Source: Fuerstiella marisgermanici
Lineage (GTDB): Bacteria > Planctomycetota > Planctomycetia > Planctomycetales > Planctomycetaceae
Direction of reading: 5' to 3'
NCBI RefSeq assembly: GCF_001983935.1
Contig: NZ_CP017641.1
Span: forward strand, 4,464,001 to 4,528,000
DNA length: 64,000 nucleotides
The notes under the pieces were generated by a model, which made no database searches, was not told where the DNA came from, and worked only from the letters and a program-made list of their open reading frames with translations. Position numbers and translations under genes: made by a program. Positions 50,101 through 59,993 of the stretch are shown here, piece by piece (position 1 is the first letter of the stretch; each line of letters begins with the position of its first letter).

Positions 50101-50278
50101 TGGATCATCGCTGACGTTTAGTCGCGTCGGCCTGGACTGGGTCCTGCACATGGGCTTCGGCGTCGACATCAGCAAGGACAATGTGGGCGTCGCCTTCGCG
50201 CTTGAGCCTCGTTTCGGCCCGCCGTCGCCAACCAACCTCAGCTATCTGCTGGGACTCGATCGAGCTGGTGGACCGTAA
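47165..50278 (+). CDS. LptD/OstA-like outer-membrane protein
   Basis: 1037 residues from ATG 47165, giving a clean signal peptide (MTFAQRALISTVAVATCLWT, cut after AMACA near residue 27). Residues about 235-410 hold OstA/LptA-type repeats (LTFTGGVNVLVEGFEMDTAG, LEGNILVRQGQNTVTATHAF, GVFRIRAERLRQTSENRFHA), the periplasmic slide of lipopolysaccharide transport. Residues about 470-1037 are strand-rich with alternating aromatic residues (SMYLGFRQVEATNYVDSQTL, LVASYSYQMSPKWISTASLS), as in the LptD beta-barrel. LptD inserts lipopolysaccharide into the outer leaflet. The N-terminal 200 residues are unlike E. coli LptD and may include an extra OstA segment. Transcribed ahead of the PVC heme gene with a 133-bp gap. 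Confidence 0.8.
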   Translation: MTFAQRALISTVAVATCLWTAVPMACAQNDVPVNEIRDVGIQSPPNEFITDGIGQADEAPPENNDIQVPVRAVAAHMATWRQGETTITTLRGGNNKSGLATLWQGEHLRLAAQRLVVFDRVDNGVHDVRVYAEERVQYEINRHRRNMASHLIRIQSLPPLELKATITDAVDHPDPLMRRAMERLTPSNRTAVAPVAFQANPDPFTLPQQNFSTNQPTPLSRRIQIRPRSSQPLGFSSEISKDTEPREQVLTFTGGVNVLVEGFEMDTAGRMLQPGVLDLSADRVVIWTDPNDSDSLDPTGTGTLVQSAMNKFQVYLEGNILVRQGQNTVTATHAFYDANNDRALLMNAELRAFLPQTGGVFRIRAERLRQTSENRFHAQNAWTTTSPYGKPGYRLQAKDIFVEPGPASPFTELDPITGLPANGQPLWVTALDSQFMIGDVPVLSLPRLTAPAEDPNIPLRRAIVKHDRVFGLQVKTVWDLTKILGQKNQRGMQWDLLADYLSERGPALGVEGDYDVQNNAGRAHGNASFIWQMDHSEDNLGLDRRSLDPEDSNRGQVIWRHKQHLPADTYIFGEIGFLSDRNYRESFHETEFDRDKDAETLLGIRRDSGLWSGMFWGKTELNDFEASTDWLPRADLYGFSQPLFNGLAYYSTHSSAGYADLQMGEAPTDPTDPYTPLGLPYVQDASGLVAKSRHQIDAPFNLGPVTINPFVMGEAAFWNQGLQDSDIDRYVLSGGVQANLSATKIMPFFRSDLWNLNGLAHKSNTFLEYRITDVSRGMNEIAQYNEIDENNIERIRARNALQSFGGIVPAEFNPRNYALRNGAGLWISSPIHEIVDDQEMLRLRWRNRIQTKVGPIGQERIRDVFVWETGATWFPNADRDNFGEDFGMIYGNYRWNVNDRTSLLADGIIDLFDNSQDVWSVGVLSQRSTRGSMYLGFRQVEATNYVDSQTLVASYSYQMSPKWISTASLSYDVAESESRGSSLTFSRVGLDWVLHMGFGVDISKDNVGVAFALEPRFGPPSPTNLSYLLGLDRAGGP

Positions 50279-50411
50279 AGCCACGACGCACGCTATTCTT
50301 TTTTCCTGAGTCGCCTTCGCTTGCCATTCCGGCGATCCCGCGCGAAAATGCTGAGCCAACTTCGGAACGCTCTGCGACTTCACCCCACCGCTAGCAGGAA
50401 AGTGCCGCCTC

Positions 50412-53400
50412 GTGATTCGGTCCTCATCATACGTTTGTATTTTCGCCGCCATGGTTGCTCTGCTGTTTTCGAGCAGCGTCGATGCTCAGGAAGCCGCCAA
50501 AACGAAAGCCGACAACCAAGCTGCTGCCAAATCGAAGGCTTCTGGTAAGGCGAAGGCCAAGTCACCGGAAGCCAGTTGGATCTGGCTAAACGAAGGCGAC
50601 CAGCCCGCGAAGAAAGTTTACTTCCGCAGAGAAGTGAACAGCGGTGGAGTCGCTGCGGCTCGACTGTATGGCACCTGCGACGATGTGATGAAGATCTTCA
50701 TCGACGGCAAAGAAGTCATCAGACACGACTCGTGGCAGACACCAGTCTCGGTCGACATTTCGAAGTACCTGGATCTCGACGATCCTCAAAAAGAACACGT
50801 CATCGCTGTCGAAGGCGAAAACGGCACGGGTGCCGCCGGGCTGTTGCTGAAAATCGACTTCGACTCCGGCTGGCGTGATTCCTGGAGTACCGTGACAGAC
50901 TCGGGTTGGCAAGCGTCCACCACGCCGCAAAAGGGCTGGAAGACGATCAACTTTAAGCCGAACGAAGCATGGCAAAAGCCAGTCATCGTGGCCGCGTTGG
51001 GTGAAGGTCCGTGGGCCGCAGCCATCAATACGAAAACTCTGGCAGCCGCTGCTGCGTTGAAGAAGCCCACGGCGACGTCGGTCGAAGACATGAAGGTGGC
51101 GAAAGGATTTAACGTTGAGTTGCTGTATTCCGTACCGAAAGATGAACAGGGCTCATGGGTTAATATGTGCGTCGATCCGAAGGGACGCCTGATTGCATCA
51201 GACCAGTACGGCGCCCTGTATCGCATCACGCCGCCGGGAATCCTCGACGCTAAAGAGCTTGCGGTCGAAAAGATCAACGTCGACATCGGTGAGGCTCAAG
51301 GGCTGCTGTGGGCATTCGACAGCCTGTACGTGAGTGTCAACAAAGGCCAAAAGTACGAGTGCGGGCTGTATCGAGTTCGTGACACCGACGGTGACGATCA
51401 ACTGGACAGCGTCGAAACACTGCGCGTGCTAAGTGGCCGTGGCGAACACGGCCCGCACGCCGTGCTGCCACACCCCGACGGCGAATCGCTGGTCATCGTC
51501 TGCGGCAACCTGACTCAGTTGACGGACTACAGCAGTTCCCGAGTTCCTTCTTGGGACGAAGATCTGCTGCTGCCGCGCCCGCAGGGCAAATTTATGCGAG
51601 GCACGCGAGCTCCGGGCGGAGTGATCTATAAGGTTGATCAGGACGGTAAGAACTGGGAAATTCTTGCGAGCGGTTTCCGCAACCAGTACGACGCCGCCTT
51701 CGACCCAAACGGCGAACTGTTCACGTACGACGCGGATATGGAATGGGATATCAACACGCCCTGGTACCGCCCGACTCGAATCTGCCACGTCGTCAGTGGA
51801 GCTGAATTTGGTTGGCGCAGCGGTGGCGGCAAATGGCCCACGTATTACGAAGACAGTGTGCCGCCGGTTGTGAACGTCGGTCCCGGTTCACCGACCGGCG
51901 TCTGCTTTGGCACAGGAGCTAACTTCCCGGCGAAGTATCAGCACGCATTGTTTGCGTGTGACTGGAGCTACGGCAAGATGTACGCCGTTCATATGGAACC
52001 CAACGGCGGCACGTTCACCGGTAAGCTTGAAGAATTCATCACCGGCACGCCGCTGCCGCTGACGGATGTGGTGATCAATCCGCACGACGGAGCCATGTAC
52101 TTCACGATCGGTGGCCGAAAGGTGCAGTCGGGGCTGTATCGAGTGACGCATCCAGATGGTGCTCCTGAACCTGCATCTGTGCAATACGAGGAGAAACTCG
52201 TAGCCAAAAACAGGAGCAAACTTGCAAGCAAGGTTAAGGCTAATCGAGATGCCGCGCAAGCGGTGTTTACCGATGAGGAAATCGAAATGGCCCGCCGCGA
52301 ATTAGACGAGTCGGTTGCGGTACTGCGCACGGCACTCGGGGATTTCCACACGCTGTCAGCCGACCAACAAACGCGTCGTAAACTCGAAAAACTTCACACC
52401 GGCGACGGCGGCAAGTTCGAAGACCTGAAACCCTATCTTGGTTCCGACGATCGCTCCATCCGCTACGCAGCTCGCATCGCTTTGGAACACGCGCCCGTCG
52501 AAGAATGGCAGGACGCGGCATTGAACGCGTCGGATACGCAAACGAAGCTCACGGCGCTGCTGGCGCTGGCTCGCAGTTACGAACGGCTAAGCAAAGGCGA
52601 GCCGCCGAACATTGACACGCCGATTCCGAATTGGCAAAACGCACTGACTAGTTCCAAAAGGTCACGACTCACGGAACGAGTCTTAGAATCCGTGTCGCAT
52701 CTTGACATCGACAGCATGACGCCCGATCAGAAGCTGCAGGTGTTGCGAGTTCTCGCTGTGACCTTCTTGCGAATCGCGCCACCGACCTACGAATATCGCA
52801 TCGGAGTAATCGGCTATCTTCAGGCTTCGAAGCCTGCGGAAACTCAACAGCTAAGTTCCGAAGGGGCAAAGATGGCGGTCTACCTTCAGGCCCCTTTTGC
52901 CGAGAAAGAAATCGTCGCGATGCTGGAAGCCGCTCCAACACAGGAACAGCAGATAGACTACGCAGCGACGCTGCGGCATCTCACGAATGGCTGGACGCCG
53001 GATCTGCAGGAGCGCTACTTCAAGTGGTTCACACGAGCGGCGGGATATGAAGGCGGCGACAGCTTTCAGTTGTTTGTGAACAACATCAAGGCCGACGCCG
53101 TGGCCAACCTTTCTGAGGACGACAAAGCTCGGCTGCAGCCTATTCTCGACGCCAAGCCGGACGCTGATCAGCCCGTCTTTACCGCCGAACCGCGTTCGTT
53201 TGTGAAGGAATGGACAATGGAAGAACTCGTTCCGCTGCTGGAGACCGGTTTGAAGAATCGCGACTTCGAAAATGGCCGACAGATGTTTGGAGCGGCCAAG
53301 TGCTTCGCCTGTCACCGCTTCGACAATCAAGGTGGCTCTGTTGGCCCGGACCTCACGTCACTGTCAGGTCGTTTCAGCAGTCGCGACATCCTGGAATCGG

Positions 53401-53705
53401 TGCTGGAACCAAGCAAGCAAATCAGCGATCAGTACGGCAGCGTTCAGATCGTCACGATTGATGGCAAGGTCGTAACCGGACGCATCATCAATCTGGCTGG
53501 CGATGCCTTCCGCGTTCAGACCGACATGTTGAAGCCAGGCAAGCTGACGAGTGTCGACCGCAAGCAGATTGAAGAGATGTTCGAATCGAAACTCAGCATG
53601 ATGCCCAAGGGACTGTTGAACACGCTGCAAAAAGACGAGGTGCTGGACCTGATGGCGTACCTGCTAAGCCGAGGCGACCGGAAGCACGAGATGTTTTCGA
53701 ATTGA
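50412..53705 (+). CDS. PVC-type heme-binding CxxCH protein with N-terminal sandwich domain
   Basis: 1097 residues from GTG 50412; signal peptide [22 protein letters not shown] Lys/Ala-rich linker ([20 protein letters not shown]) precedes a galactose-binding-like domain (about 55-165, [20 protein letters not shown]), then a dehydrogenase-type beta-propeller (about 220-590: [72 protein letters not shown]), helical repeats, and a C-terminal cytochrome c with CFACH at residue 964 ([20 protein letters not shown]). It shares the terminal 130-residue domain with the 28420-31392 protein. Likely an exported dehydrogenase passing electrons to its own heme; substrate unknown. Confidence 0.9.
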   Translation: MIRSSSYVCIFAAMVALLFSSSVDAQEAAKTKADNQAAAKSKASGKAKAKSPEASWIWLNEGDQPAKKVYFRREVNSGGVAAARLYGTCDDVMKIFIDGKEVIRHDSWQTPVSVDISKYLDLDDPQKEHVIAVEGENGTGAAGLLLKIDFDSGWRDSWSTVTDSGWQASTTPQKGWKTINFKPNEAWQKPVIVAALGEGPWAAAINTKTLAAAAALKKPTATSVEDMKVAKGFNVELLYSVPKDEQGSWVNMCVDPKGRLIASDQYGALYRITPPGILDAKELAVEKINVDIGEAQGLLWAFDSLYVSVNKGQKYECGLYRVRDTDGDDQLDSVETLRVLSGRGEHGPHAVLPHPDGESLVIVCGNLTQLTDYSSSRVPSWDEDLLLPRPQGKFMRGTRAPGGVIYKVDQDGKNWEILASGFRNQYDAAFDPNGELFTYDADMEWDINTPWYRPTRICHVVSGAEFGWRSGGGKWPTYYEDSVPPVVNVGPGSPTGVCFGTGANFPAKYQHALFACDWSYGKMYAVHMEPNGGTFTGKLEEFITGTPLPLTDVVINPHDGAMYFTIGGRKVQSGLYRVTHPDGAPEPASVQYEEKLVAKNRSKLASKVKANRDAAQAVFTDEEIEMARRELDESVAVLRTALGDFHTLSADQQTRRKLEKLHTGDGGKFEDLKPYLGSDDRSIRYAARIALEHAPVEEWQDAALNASDTQTKLTALLALARSYERLSKGEPPNIDTPIPNWQNALTSSKRSRLTERVLESVSHLDIDSMTPDQKLQVLRVLAVTFLRIAPPTYEYRIGVIGYLQASKPAETQQLSSEGAKMAVYLQAPFAEKEIVAMLEAAPTQEQQIDYAATLRHLTNGWTPDLQERYFKWFTRAAGYEGGDSFQLFVNNIKADAVANLSEDDKARLQPILDAKPDADQPVFTAEPRSFVKEWTMEELVPLLETGLKNRDFENGRQMFGAAKCFACHRFDNQGGSVGPDLTSLSGRFSSRDILESVLEPSKQISDQYGSVQIVTIDGKVVTGRIINLAGDAFRVQTDMLKPGKLTSVDRKQIEEMFESKLSMMPKGLLNTLQKDEVLDLMAYLLSRGDRKHEMFSN

Positions 53706-54015
53706 TGTATCGCTTCGAAAAAGACGCAAATGCGCGAAGCCACTCGCCGAACGTATCCCTCCTGCAATCGAGTAGAAGGTTGCGGCGTTGGGCTTTAGCG
53801 TTGGCCGTGCCCATGCACCTCTCCCAGCGCAGCGTCGGGGGAGGTCGGACGAAGCGAAGCAACGTCCGGGAGGGGGCGCTGGTCGCTTCCCACGACCGAC
53901 GGACGTTGCTCCACCGGGCCGAGCGTTCTACCCCGAGTTTGCGGAAGCTAGAGTTAGCCGCCGGCTTGTGGCAAAATGCGAGTCGTCACATTTTCGCCCT
54001 GTCTGGACCGTTTCC
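53706..54015. repeat. Intergenic palindromic repeats
   Basis: cctctccc (53819-53826) faces gggggagg (53838-53845, one mismatch) and cggac (53848-53852) faces gtccg (53866-53870) around a gaagcgaag core, giving two adjacent small hairpins. The gaagcgaag core recurs in the stem-loop at 14819-14880. A longer frame from 53788 into the following gene is only an extension with no signal sequence. Confidence 0.5.
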
Positions 54016-56529
54016 ATGCTACGCCTCGCCCTGACGTTCGCCTGCGCTCTTTTCTGCTTCAGTCCTGCGTCAGCCGTCGCGTTTGACGGCCAGGTCCGTC
54101 GCGCCACCAACGACGACGAACTTAAACCGTGGCTGCAGAACATGGCGTGGCATCACGGCTACACGGTTGATGAGATGCAGCAGGTGACCGGTCTAAGCTC
54201 AGCGGAAATCGCCGCAAAGCTGAAGCGGTTCAATATCAGCGACGCGACCAAACCGAAACGTCCCGCCGAAAAGCTTTTTGTCCTGCCTTATCCTGGCGGC
54301 CGTCATCCGAGGATCGGTTTTCTCGATGGAGCCGTCGAGCCGCAGCGTGAAACGAAGCTTAGCGTGTTCTGCCCGTGGGATGACCACAGCTATGCCGTGA
54401 TGGATGTTCCCGAAGCCATCTGGTCGAACCTGGGGCTCACCTATCTGGCTCACACACACATCGACACGGTCTGGACAAAGCAGGGAATCGACTTGCCGCA
54501 GCAGGAATGGACGGTCTTGTCGGATGGCAACTTCGTGATGGAACGGAAACTTCCCAACGGCATCGAATTCGGCACGAAAGTGATCCCGCTAAAGGATCAT
54601 GTGCGGATGAAGATGTGGCTAAAGAACGGAACAGATCAACCACTTTCCGATCTTCGCGTGCAAAACTGTGTGATGCTGAAGGGCGTGGAAGGATTTGATC
54701 AGCAGTCAAACGACAACAAGCAGTTCATCAACGGATACGCCGTGGCGAAATCGCCTGATGCAACAAAGTGGATCATCAGCGCATGGGATCCGGTGCATCG
54801 AGCGTGGGGCAACGACAAGTGTCCGTGTCTGCATTCCGATCCGAAGTTCGAAGACTGTCCGCCGGGCCAGACCAAATGGCTGCGAGGCTGGTTTTCCTTT
54901 TATCAGGGCACTGACATCGATGCAGAATTAGCCCGCATCGAAGCAACCGGCTGGCGAAAGCATCCGCTGCATCATGTGACCGGTAACGTGGTTGGCAAGG
55001 TTGTCGATGCAGACAACGGGAAGGGCATTCCCTGTCGCTTGTACGTTCAGAATATCGACAGCGATGAATGGCACTTCGCATCCTCAACGGCTGTTGCTGG
55101 ATCCGCAGTGGAATACAACAAACAAAAGGGCCAGTCCAAAAGCATCGAAAGACACACGACGTTGTCCGCCGACGGTTTTCAGCTGCAGCTTCCGCCAGGG
55201 CATTACCGCGTGCGAGCAGAACACGGGAAGGAATTCATCCCCGCTGAAACGCTGATCGATGTTTACGAGGGTGAAGACCGAGTCAACATAAAGCTAAAGG
55301 TGAAGCGGTTTGCCAACATGACCAAGCGCGGCTGGTATTCCGGCGACACTCATGTGCATCGCACGATGAATGAGTTGCCAAACGTGGTGTTGGCCGAAGA
55401 TTTGAATGTCGCTCTTCCATTGAACTACTGGGTGCGCGACAGCCAGGAAATCCCGTCTACCAGCGGCCCCACATTGGACGCTCAGCCACACCTGGTCGAC
55501 GACACTCATGTGATCTACCCAATCAATACGGAATACGAAATCTTCACCATCGACAAAAAGTGGCACACGCTGGGCGCCGTCTTCGTACTGAACCACAAAA
55601 CGCCGCTTAACCTGCCCACTCCGCCGGTTCTGTCGATTGCCGAAGAAGCTCGACGGCAGGGAGCGATCCTGGATCTGGACAAGCATTCGTGGAACTGGTC
55701 GCTAATGATCATTCCCGTGATGAACGTCGACCTGTTTGAACTATCGAACAACCATCACTGGCGGACCGAATTTGGCTTTCGGCAATGGACCGCAGAAAAC
55801 GCTCCACCGAACTGGCCCGAAATCGAACGCGACAGCGGCGGCTTTACGGAACTGGGCTGGACACATTTCGGACTGGAGACTTATTACACACTATTGAACT
55901 GCGGCTTCCGCATGCGAGTCACTGCCGGCACAGCATCCGGCGTGCATCCCGTGCCGCTGGGGCACGGGCGAGTGTACGTCCACTGTGACGATTTCACGTA
56001 CGAGCAATGGATGCAAAACCTGAACGCGGGCCGCAGCTTCGTCACGCAGGGACCACTGCTGGATGTCCGGTTTAACGACCAACTGCCCGGCACGACATGG
56101 GCAAAGACACCCGCTTCGAATGAGATCAAAGTGACCGGCACAATCGAAAGCCTGCATCCGCTGGCATCGATTGAATTGATCCGCAACGGTGAGGTCGCTC
56201 AGAAACTTGATGCCCAACCGCAGAAGTCTTCCGACGGCGTTTACACCTATAACATCGCCGAGCAGGTCAAAGTGACCGGCAGTGGCTGGGTCGCGTTACG
56301 GTGCTTCGAAGACCTGCCAAACGGCAAAGTCAGCTTCGCCCACACGAACCCGGTCTACGTCGATGTCCAGAACCAGCCGCTACGCCCTCGCGCTGATCGC
56401 GTGGAGTTTTTTGTGCAGCAGATCGATGCCGAAATCAAACGAAGCACCGACGTGTTGACAGACGAGGCGCTAGCCGAATACCGGAAGGCTCGCGAGGTCT
56501 ACGCAAAGCTACTGGAAACGGCTCGCTGA
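54016..56529 (+). CDS. Secreted CehA/McbA-type metallohydrolase-like protein
   Basis: 837 residues from ATG 54016, where a signal peptide starts (MLRLALTFACALFCFSPASA). Residues about 40-330 are an unassigned beta-rich region; about 330-430 is a carboxypeptidase-regulatory-like sandwich (GNVVGKVVDADNGKGIPCRL). The CehA/McbA PHP-like domain begins at about 440 with the metal motif YSGDTHVHRTMNELPN and continues with GAILDLDKHSWNWSL and MRVTAGTASGVHPVPLGHGR. In the family, the His and Asp residues hold metal ions for hydrolysis of esters or phosphoesters. The usual substrates (carbaryl and relatives for CehA) need not apply. It follows the PVC heme gene on the same strand after 310 bp. Confidence 0.82.
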   Translation: MLRLALTFACALFCFSPASAVAFDGQVRRATNDDELKPWLQNMAWHHGYTVDEMQQVTGLSSAEIAAKLKRFNISDATKPKRPAEKLFVLPYPGGRHPRIGFLDGAVEPQRETKLSVFCPWDDHSYAVMDVPEAIWSNLGLTYLAHTHIDTVWTKQGIDLPQQEWTVLSDGNFVMERKLPNGIEFGTKVIPLKDHVRMKMWLKNGTDQPLSDLRVQNCVMLKGVEGFDQQSNDNKQFINGYAVAKSPDATKWIISAWDPVHRAWGNDKCPCLHSDPKFEDCPPGQTKWLRGWFSFYQGTDIDAELARIEATGWRKHPLHHVTGNVVGKVVDADNGKGIPCRLYVQNIDSDEWHFASSTAVAGSAVEYNKQKGQSKSIERHTTLSADGFQLQLPPGHYRVRAEHGKEFIPAETLIDVYEGEDRVNIKLKVKRFANMTKRGWYSGDTHVHRTMNELPNVVLAEDLNVALPLNYWVRDSQEIPSTSGPTLDAQPHLVDDTHVIYPINTEYEIFTIDKKWHTLGAVFVLNHKTPLNLPTPPVLSIAEEARRQGAILDLDKHSWNWSLMIIPVMNVDLFELSNNHHWRTEFGFRQWTAENAPPNWPEIERDSGGFTELGWTHFGLETYYTLLNCGFRMRVTAGTASGVHPVPLGHGRVYVHCDDFTYEQWMQNLNAGRSFVTQGPLLDVRFNDQLPGTTWAKTPASNEIKVTGTIESLHPLASIELIRNGEVAQKLDAQPQKSSDGVYTYNIAEQVKVTGSGWVALRCFEDLPNGKVSFAHTNPVYVDVQNQPLRPRADRVEFFVQQIDAEIKRSTDVLTDEALAEYRKAREVYAKLLETAR

Positions 56530-56746
56530 CAGGATCTGGCGTCACAGGGTGCCCGCGACTCCAAACCGGACTCAATCGTGGCGAAACGATTTGTCATGAG
56601 GAATTCCGTTCTGCGCCGCTCGTCACGCGGAGCGATGACGGCTACGTGGCCATCACACTCGGCCTGATGAGCCGCGCAGATGGCGATTACGGAAGACGGC
56701 CCGCAACCGTCCGGAGCTTCCGCTGTTGTCGCAGAAGCTACCTGCC

Positions 56747-59700
56747 TTAACCCATCTCGTCAATCAGCCGCTTCACGCTTTCCAGCTGAGCCTGTCGCTC
56801 GGCCAACGTCTTGCGGAAAGCTTCCACCACATGGTCCGGTGCTTTGTCGACGAAGCTGGGATTGCTGAGTTTCTTTTCGCTGCCGGCGATCTGGTTTTCC
56901 AGTTCATCCGCCTGTTTCTGCAGCTTCGCTTTTTCAGCCGACGTATCAACAAGCCCATCCAGCGGAATGTAGCCGTCCGCATCCTTCAGGCTGAAACTGG
57001 CAGCTCCAGCGGGCGGAGTGATATCCAGCCCTGCTGCTTCCAGCATTGTGCGAGCCAGGTTATCGAACTGGTCAGCCACGGCCTGCATCTGATCAGCCAC
57101 TTCCGGGGCACACTTCATGAACAGTTTGAGAGGTTCTTTGGGGCTGATCTTATATTGACCGCGAATGTTGCGAACCGCCACGATGATTTCCTGCAGACGT
57201 TCGAAGCGAGATTCCAGTTCTTCGCTGATCAGGTCGCCAGGCAGGTCGGGCCATGAGGCGATCATCACGCTTTCGGCCGCTTCCGTTTGTTCAGCCAATC
57301 CGCGTACCGGAGCCAGTTCGTTTAGCTTTTGCCACAGTTCTTCCGTGATGAACGGAGCAAACGGGTGCAGCAGCTTCAGCAGGTTGTCGATCACAACCAC
57401 CAGCATCCGCTGAGCTACCGGGCGGGCGGCATCGTCCTTCAAACGCGGCTTCACCATTTCCACGTACCAGTCGCAGAATTCGTTCCAGGTGAAGTCGCGG
57501 ATCGTGTGAGTCGCCTTGTCGAACTGGTAACGTTCCAGCATGGTCGTCACCGCTTGTGCCGTTGTGGCCAGGCGAGACAGAATCCACTTGTCTTCCGTTT
57601 GCAGATCCGCCGGATCGATTTCGCCGGGTGTGTAGCCTTCCAGGTTCATGAAGGCAAACCGCGACGCATTCCACAGCTTGTTGCAGAAGTTGCGACCGAA
57701 TTCAAATCGCTCGCTCACAATGCGAGCCACCGGCGCGCCTTCGTCCGGCGTGAACCAGGGACTCGGAAACTGAAAACTCTTCTTACAGCCTTTGCACTTG
57801 ATCGAAGGAGTTTCACCTCCGCGCGGTGCCATTTTTTGGTGCTTCGCCGTTTGAGGTGTGATGGCTTCGCAATGAGGGCACTCGTAGCCAACCGGCAGCC
57901 GCACGTCCTGAGTTTCTCCGCACAGCGACGCGATGGTGAACCTCACCGCATCGGTGCCGTACTTCTCGATCAGCTCAAGCGGGTCGACGCCGTTGCCTTT
58001 GGACTTGGACATCGTCTGCCCAAGGCCGTCCAAAATCTTCGGATGGATGTACACGTGCTGAAACGGAACATCGCCCATGTTGTACAGGCCCGTCAGAACC
58101 ATACGAGCCACCCACAGCGTGATGATATCTCGGGATGTGACGAGGACAGAGCCGGGGTAGAAGTAGTCGAGGACGGCGTTGGAGGAGTTTTCGGTTTTCG
58201 GTTTTCGGGATTCGGGACTTCCGCTTTCCGCTTTCCGCTCTCCGCTTTGCAACGGCGGGTTGTTTTCGGTGTCGGGCCAGCCAAGAGTTGCATGGGGCCA
58301 GAGGGCCGAACTGAACCATGTGTCGAGGACATCGGGGTCCTGCTCGAAGCCGTTGGCACTCAGGCGTTCCTCCAGCCCTTCACGATCAGCGTCGACGCAT
58401 GCGAGAACTAGAATTTCCTTCCCATCGTCGGACGGGAGCGAAACGTACGAGACACCGTCAACTTGCTGATCATTCAGGAAAAGGTGTCGAGCGGCAGTCG
58501 CTGAAGAGTCAGAATTTACTGGTTCCGAATGAAACGCCCATTCCGTGAATGGCGGTTCTGGTGTTGGTGAGGGCGCAAGCGCAGCCGTGAGCGCAAACTC
58601 AGCTTGGTACTTGTCATATTGCTGAGATTCGGGGTCTTCCGAAAGCTGCAGCACACGACTCCAAATAGGAATCCGATGCCCCCACCATAGCTGCCGGCTA
58701 ATGCACCAGTCTCGTTTTTCACCCAGCCAATCCATGTATGTTTTGGTGTAGCGCTGAGGAAAGATGCGCACACGCTTGTCGCTGACGGCGTCCATGGCTG
58801 ACTGAGCCAGTTCGTCCATCTTCACGAACCATTGGTCACTCAGGTACGGTTCGATTTCTGTCTTACTGCGGTCACTGAACTTCTTGGGGATCTTGCGGTC
58901 TTCGACGCCTTCCAGGTGGCCGAGTTCGTCCATTTTTGCGACGACCGCCTTGCGCGCTTCAGCCATGGTGAGTCCCTGAAACTCACCGCCTTCTTCGTTG
59001 ATCGTGCCGTCCGGGTTGAGGATGTTGATCATTTCCAGATCATTGCGCAGACCGCAGGCGTAGTCGTTGGGGTCGTGGGCCGGAGTGACCTTCACGGCAC
59101 CGGTGCCCAGTTCTTTATCTGCCAACAGCGCATCCGCGATGATCGGGATCAGGCGACCATTGACGGGAATCTGAACAAACTTACCGACGAGATCCGTGTA
59201 GCGTTCGTCGGTCGGATGCACGCACACGGCGGTATCGCCTAGCATGGTTTCCGGGCGAGTGGTGCTGTACTTGATCTTCTGACCGGTCGGTTGGCCGTCG
59301 TCGTCAACCACCGGGTAGTTGAACGTCCAAAAGTGTCCATCGACGTCTTCCGTAAAGACTTCATCATCGGCCACGGCGGTCTGCAGGTGAGGGTCCCAGT
59401 TAACCAGCCGCTTGCCTCGAAAAATGTACCCGTCGCAGAACATCTTGAAGAACGTCCGCCGCACGGCTTTGCTGCAGACGTCATCCAGAGTGAACCGAAC
59501 TCGCCGCCAGTCGCAGCTTGCTCCGATCTGTTTCAGCTGATTCAGAATGCGAACTTCGTATTCGTCTTTCCACTTCCAGATGCGCTCGACCAACGCATCA
59601 CGGCCGATGTCGCGGCGCGTGAGGCCTTCCTCTTCCAGCATGCGGCGTTCAACAACCGCCTGAGTCGCAATGCCGGCGTGGTCGGTGCCCGGCATCCACA

Positions 59701-59932
59701 ACGCCTCACGCCCCTGCATCCGTCGCCAGCGCGTCAACAGATCCTGCACAGTGCCATTCAGGCAATGCCCCATGTGCAAAGCCCCGGTGACGTTGGGAAG
59801 CGGAATCATGATGGTGTGCGATTCACGATCCGTTTGAGGATCGGCATTGCAGTAACCACGCGATTCCCATTCAGAAACCCAACGGGCTTGAGCGGCGGAT
59901 GGTTCGTAGGCTTTAGGGAGTTCGACTGTCAT
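56747..59932 (-). CDS. valS: Valyl-tRNA synthetase
   Basis: 1061 residues, somewhat longer than the usual 880-950. It charges tRNA-Val and edits mischarged Thr. The HIGH motif is PLPNVTGALHMGHCLNGT (residues about 48-65), the KMSKS motif is TMSKSKGNGVDP (about 640-651), and the editing domain contains TTRPETMLGDTAV. The anticodon-binding domain and a C-terminal coiled coil (SAEKAKLQKQADELENQIAG) are present. Two stretches are extra: about 100 residues before DVLDTWFSSALWP, and a low-complexity insertion QSGERKAESGSPESRKPKTE just after TLGWPDTE, coded by short tandem repeats (58188-58250). Start ATG 59932. Essential gene, so the insertion must be tolerated. Confidence 0.97.
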   Translation of the reverse strand: MTVELPKAYEPSAAQARWVSEWESRGYCNADPQTDRESHTIMIPLPNVTGALHMGHCLNGTVQDLLTRWRRMQGREALWMPGTDHAGIATQAVVERRMLEEEGLTRRDIGRDALVERIWKWKDEYEVRILNQLKQIGASCDWRRVRFTLDDVCSKAVRRTFFKMFCDGYIFRGKRLVNWDPHLQTAVADDEVFTEDVDGHFWTFNYPVVDDDGQPTGQKIKYSTTRPETMLGDTAVCVHPTDERYTDLVGKFVQIPVNGRLIPIIADALLADKELGTGAVKVTPAHDPNDYACGLRNDLEMINILNPDGTINEEGGEFQGLTMAEARKAVVAKMDELGHLEGVEDRKIPKKFSDRSKTEIEPYLSDQWFVKMDELAQSAMDAVSDKRVRIFPQRYTKTYMDWLGEKRDWCISRQLWWGHRIPIWSRVLQLSEDPESQQYDKYQAEFALTAALAPSPTPEPPFTEWAFHSEPVNSDSSATAARHLFLNDQQVDGVSYVSLPSDDGKEILVLACVDADREGLEERLSANGFEQDPDVLDTWFSSALWPHATLGWPDTENNPPLQSGERKAESGSPESRKPKTENSSNAVLDYFYPGSVLVTSRDIITLWVARMVLTGLYNMGDVPFQHVYIHPKILDGLGQTMSKSKGNGVDPLELIEKYGTDAVRFTIASLCGETQDVRLPVGYECPHCEAITPQTAKHQKMAPRGGETPSIKCKGCKKSFQFPSPWFTPDEGAPVARIVSERFEFGRNFCNKLWNASRFAFMNLEGYTPGEIDPADLQTEDKWILSRLATTAQAVTTMLERYQFDKATHTIRDFTWNEFCDWYVEMVKPRLKDDAARPVAQRMLVVVIDNLLKLLHPFAPFITEELWQKLNELAPVRGLAEQTEAAESVMIASWPDLPGDLISEELESRFERLQEIIVAVRNIRGQYKISPKEPLKLFMKCAPEVADQMQAVADQFDNLARTMLEAAGLDITPPAGAASFSLKDADGYIPLDGLVDTSAEKAKLQKQADELENQIAGSEKKLSNPSFVDKAPDHVVEAFRKTLAERQAQLESVKRLIDEMG
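58181..58266 (-). repeat. Short tandem repeats inside valS
   Basis: On the plus strand gttttcg units (58187-58208) and ccgcttt units (58221-58250) repeat three to four times each; in the valS frame they encode about 29 extra residues between the editing and second catalytic parts. The repeats keep the frame. Confidence 0.75.
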
Positions 59933-59939
59933 TTTTAAA

Positions 59940-59967
59940 CCACGGAGTCACGGAGGGCACGGAGAAC
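59940..59967. repeat. Left inverted 'cacggag' repeat flanking the GxxExxY gene
   Basis: ccacggagtcacggag (59940-59955) followed by ggcacggagaac. It is the inverted counterpart of 60374-60402 on the other side of the GxxExxY gene: the first 16 bases match exactly in reverse complement and the remainder differs by swapped gg/aa. Confidence 0.85.
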
Positions 59968-59993
59968 GTCTGGGCGATAGCGAACTTTGAGAG

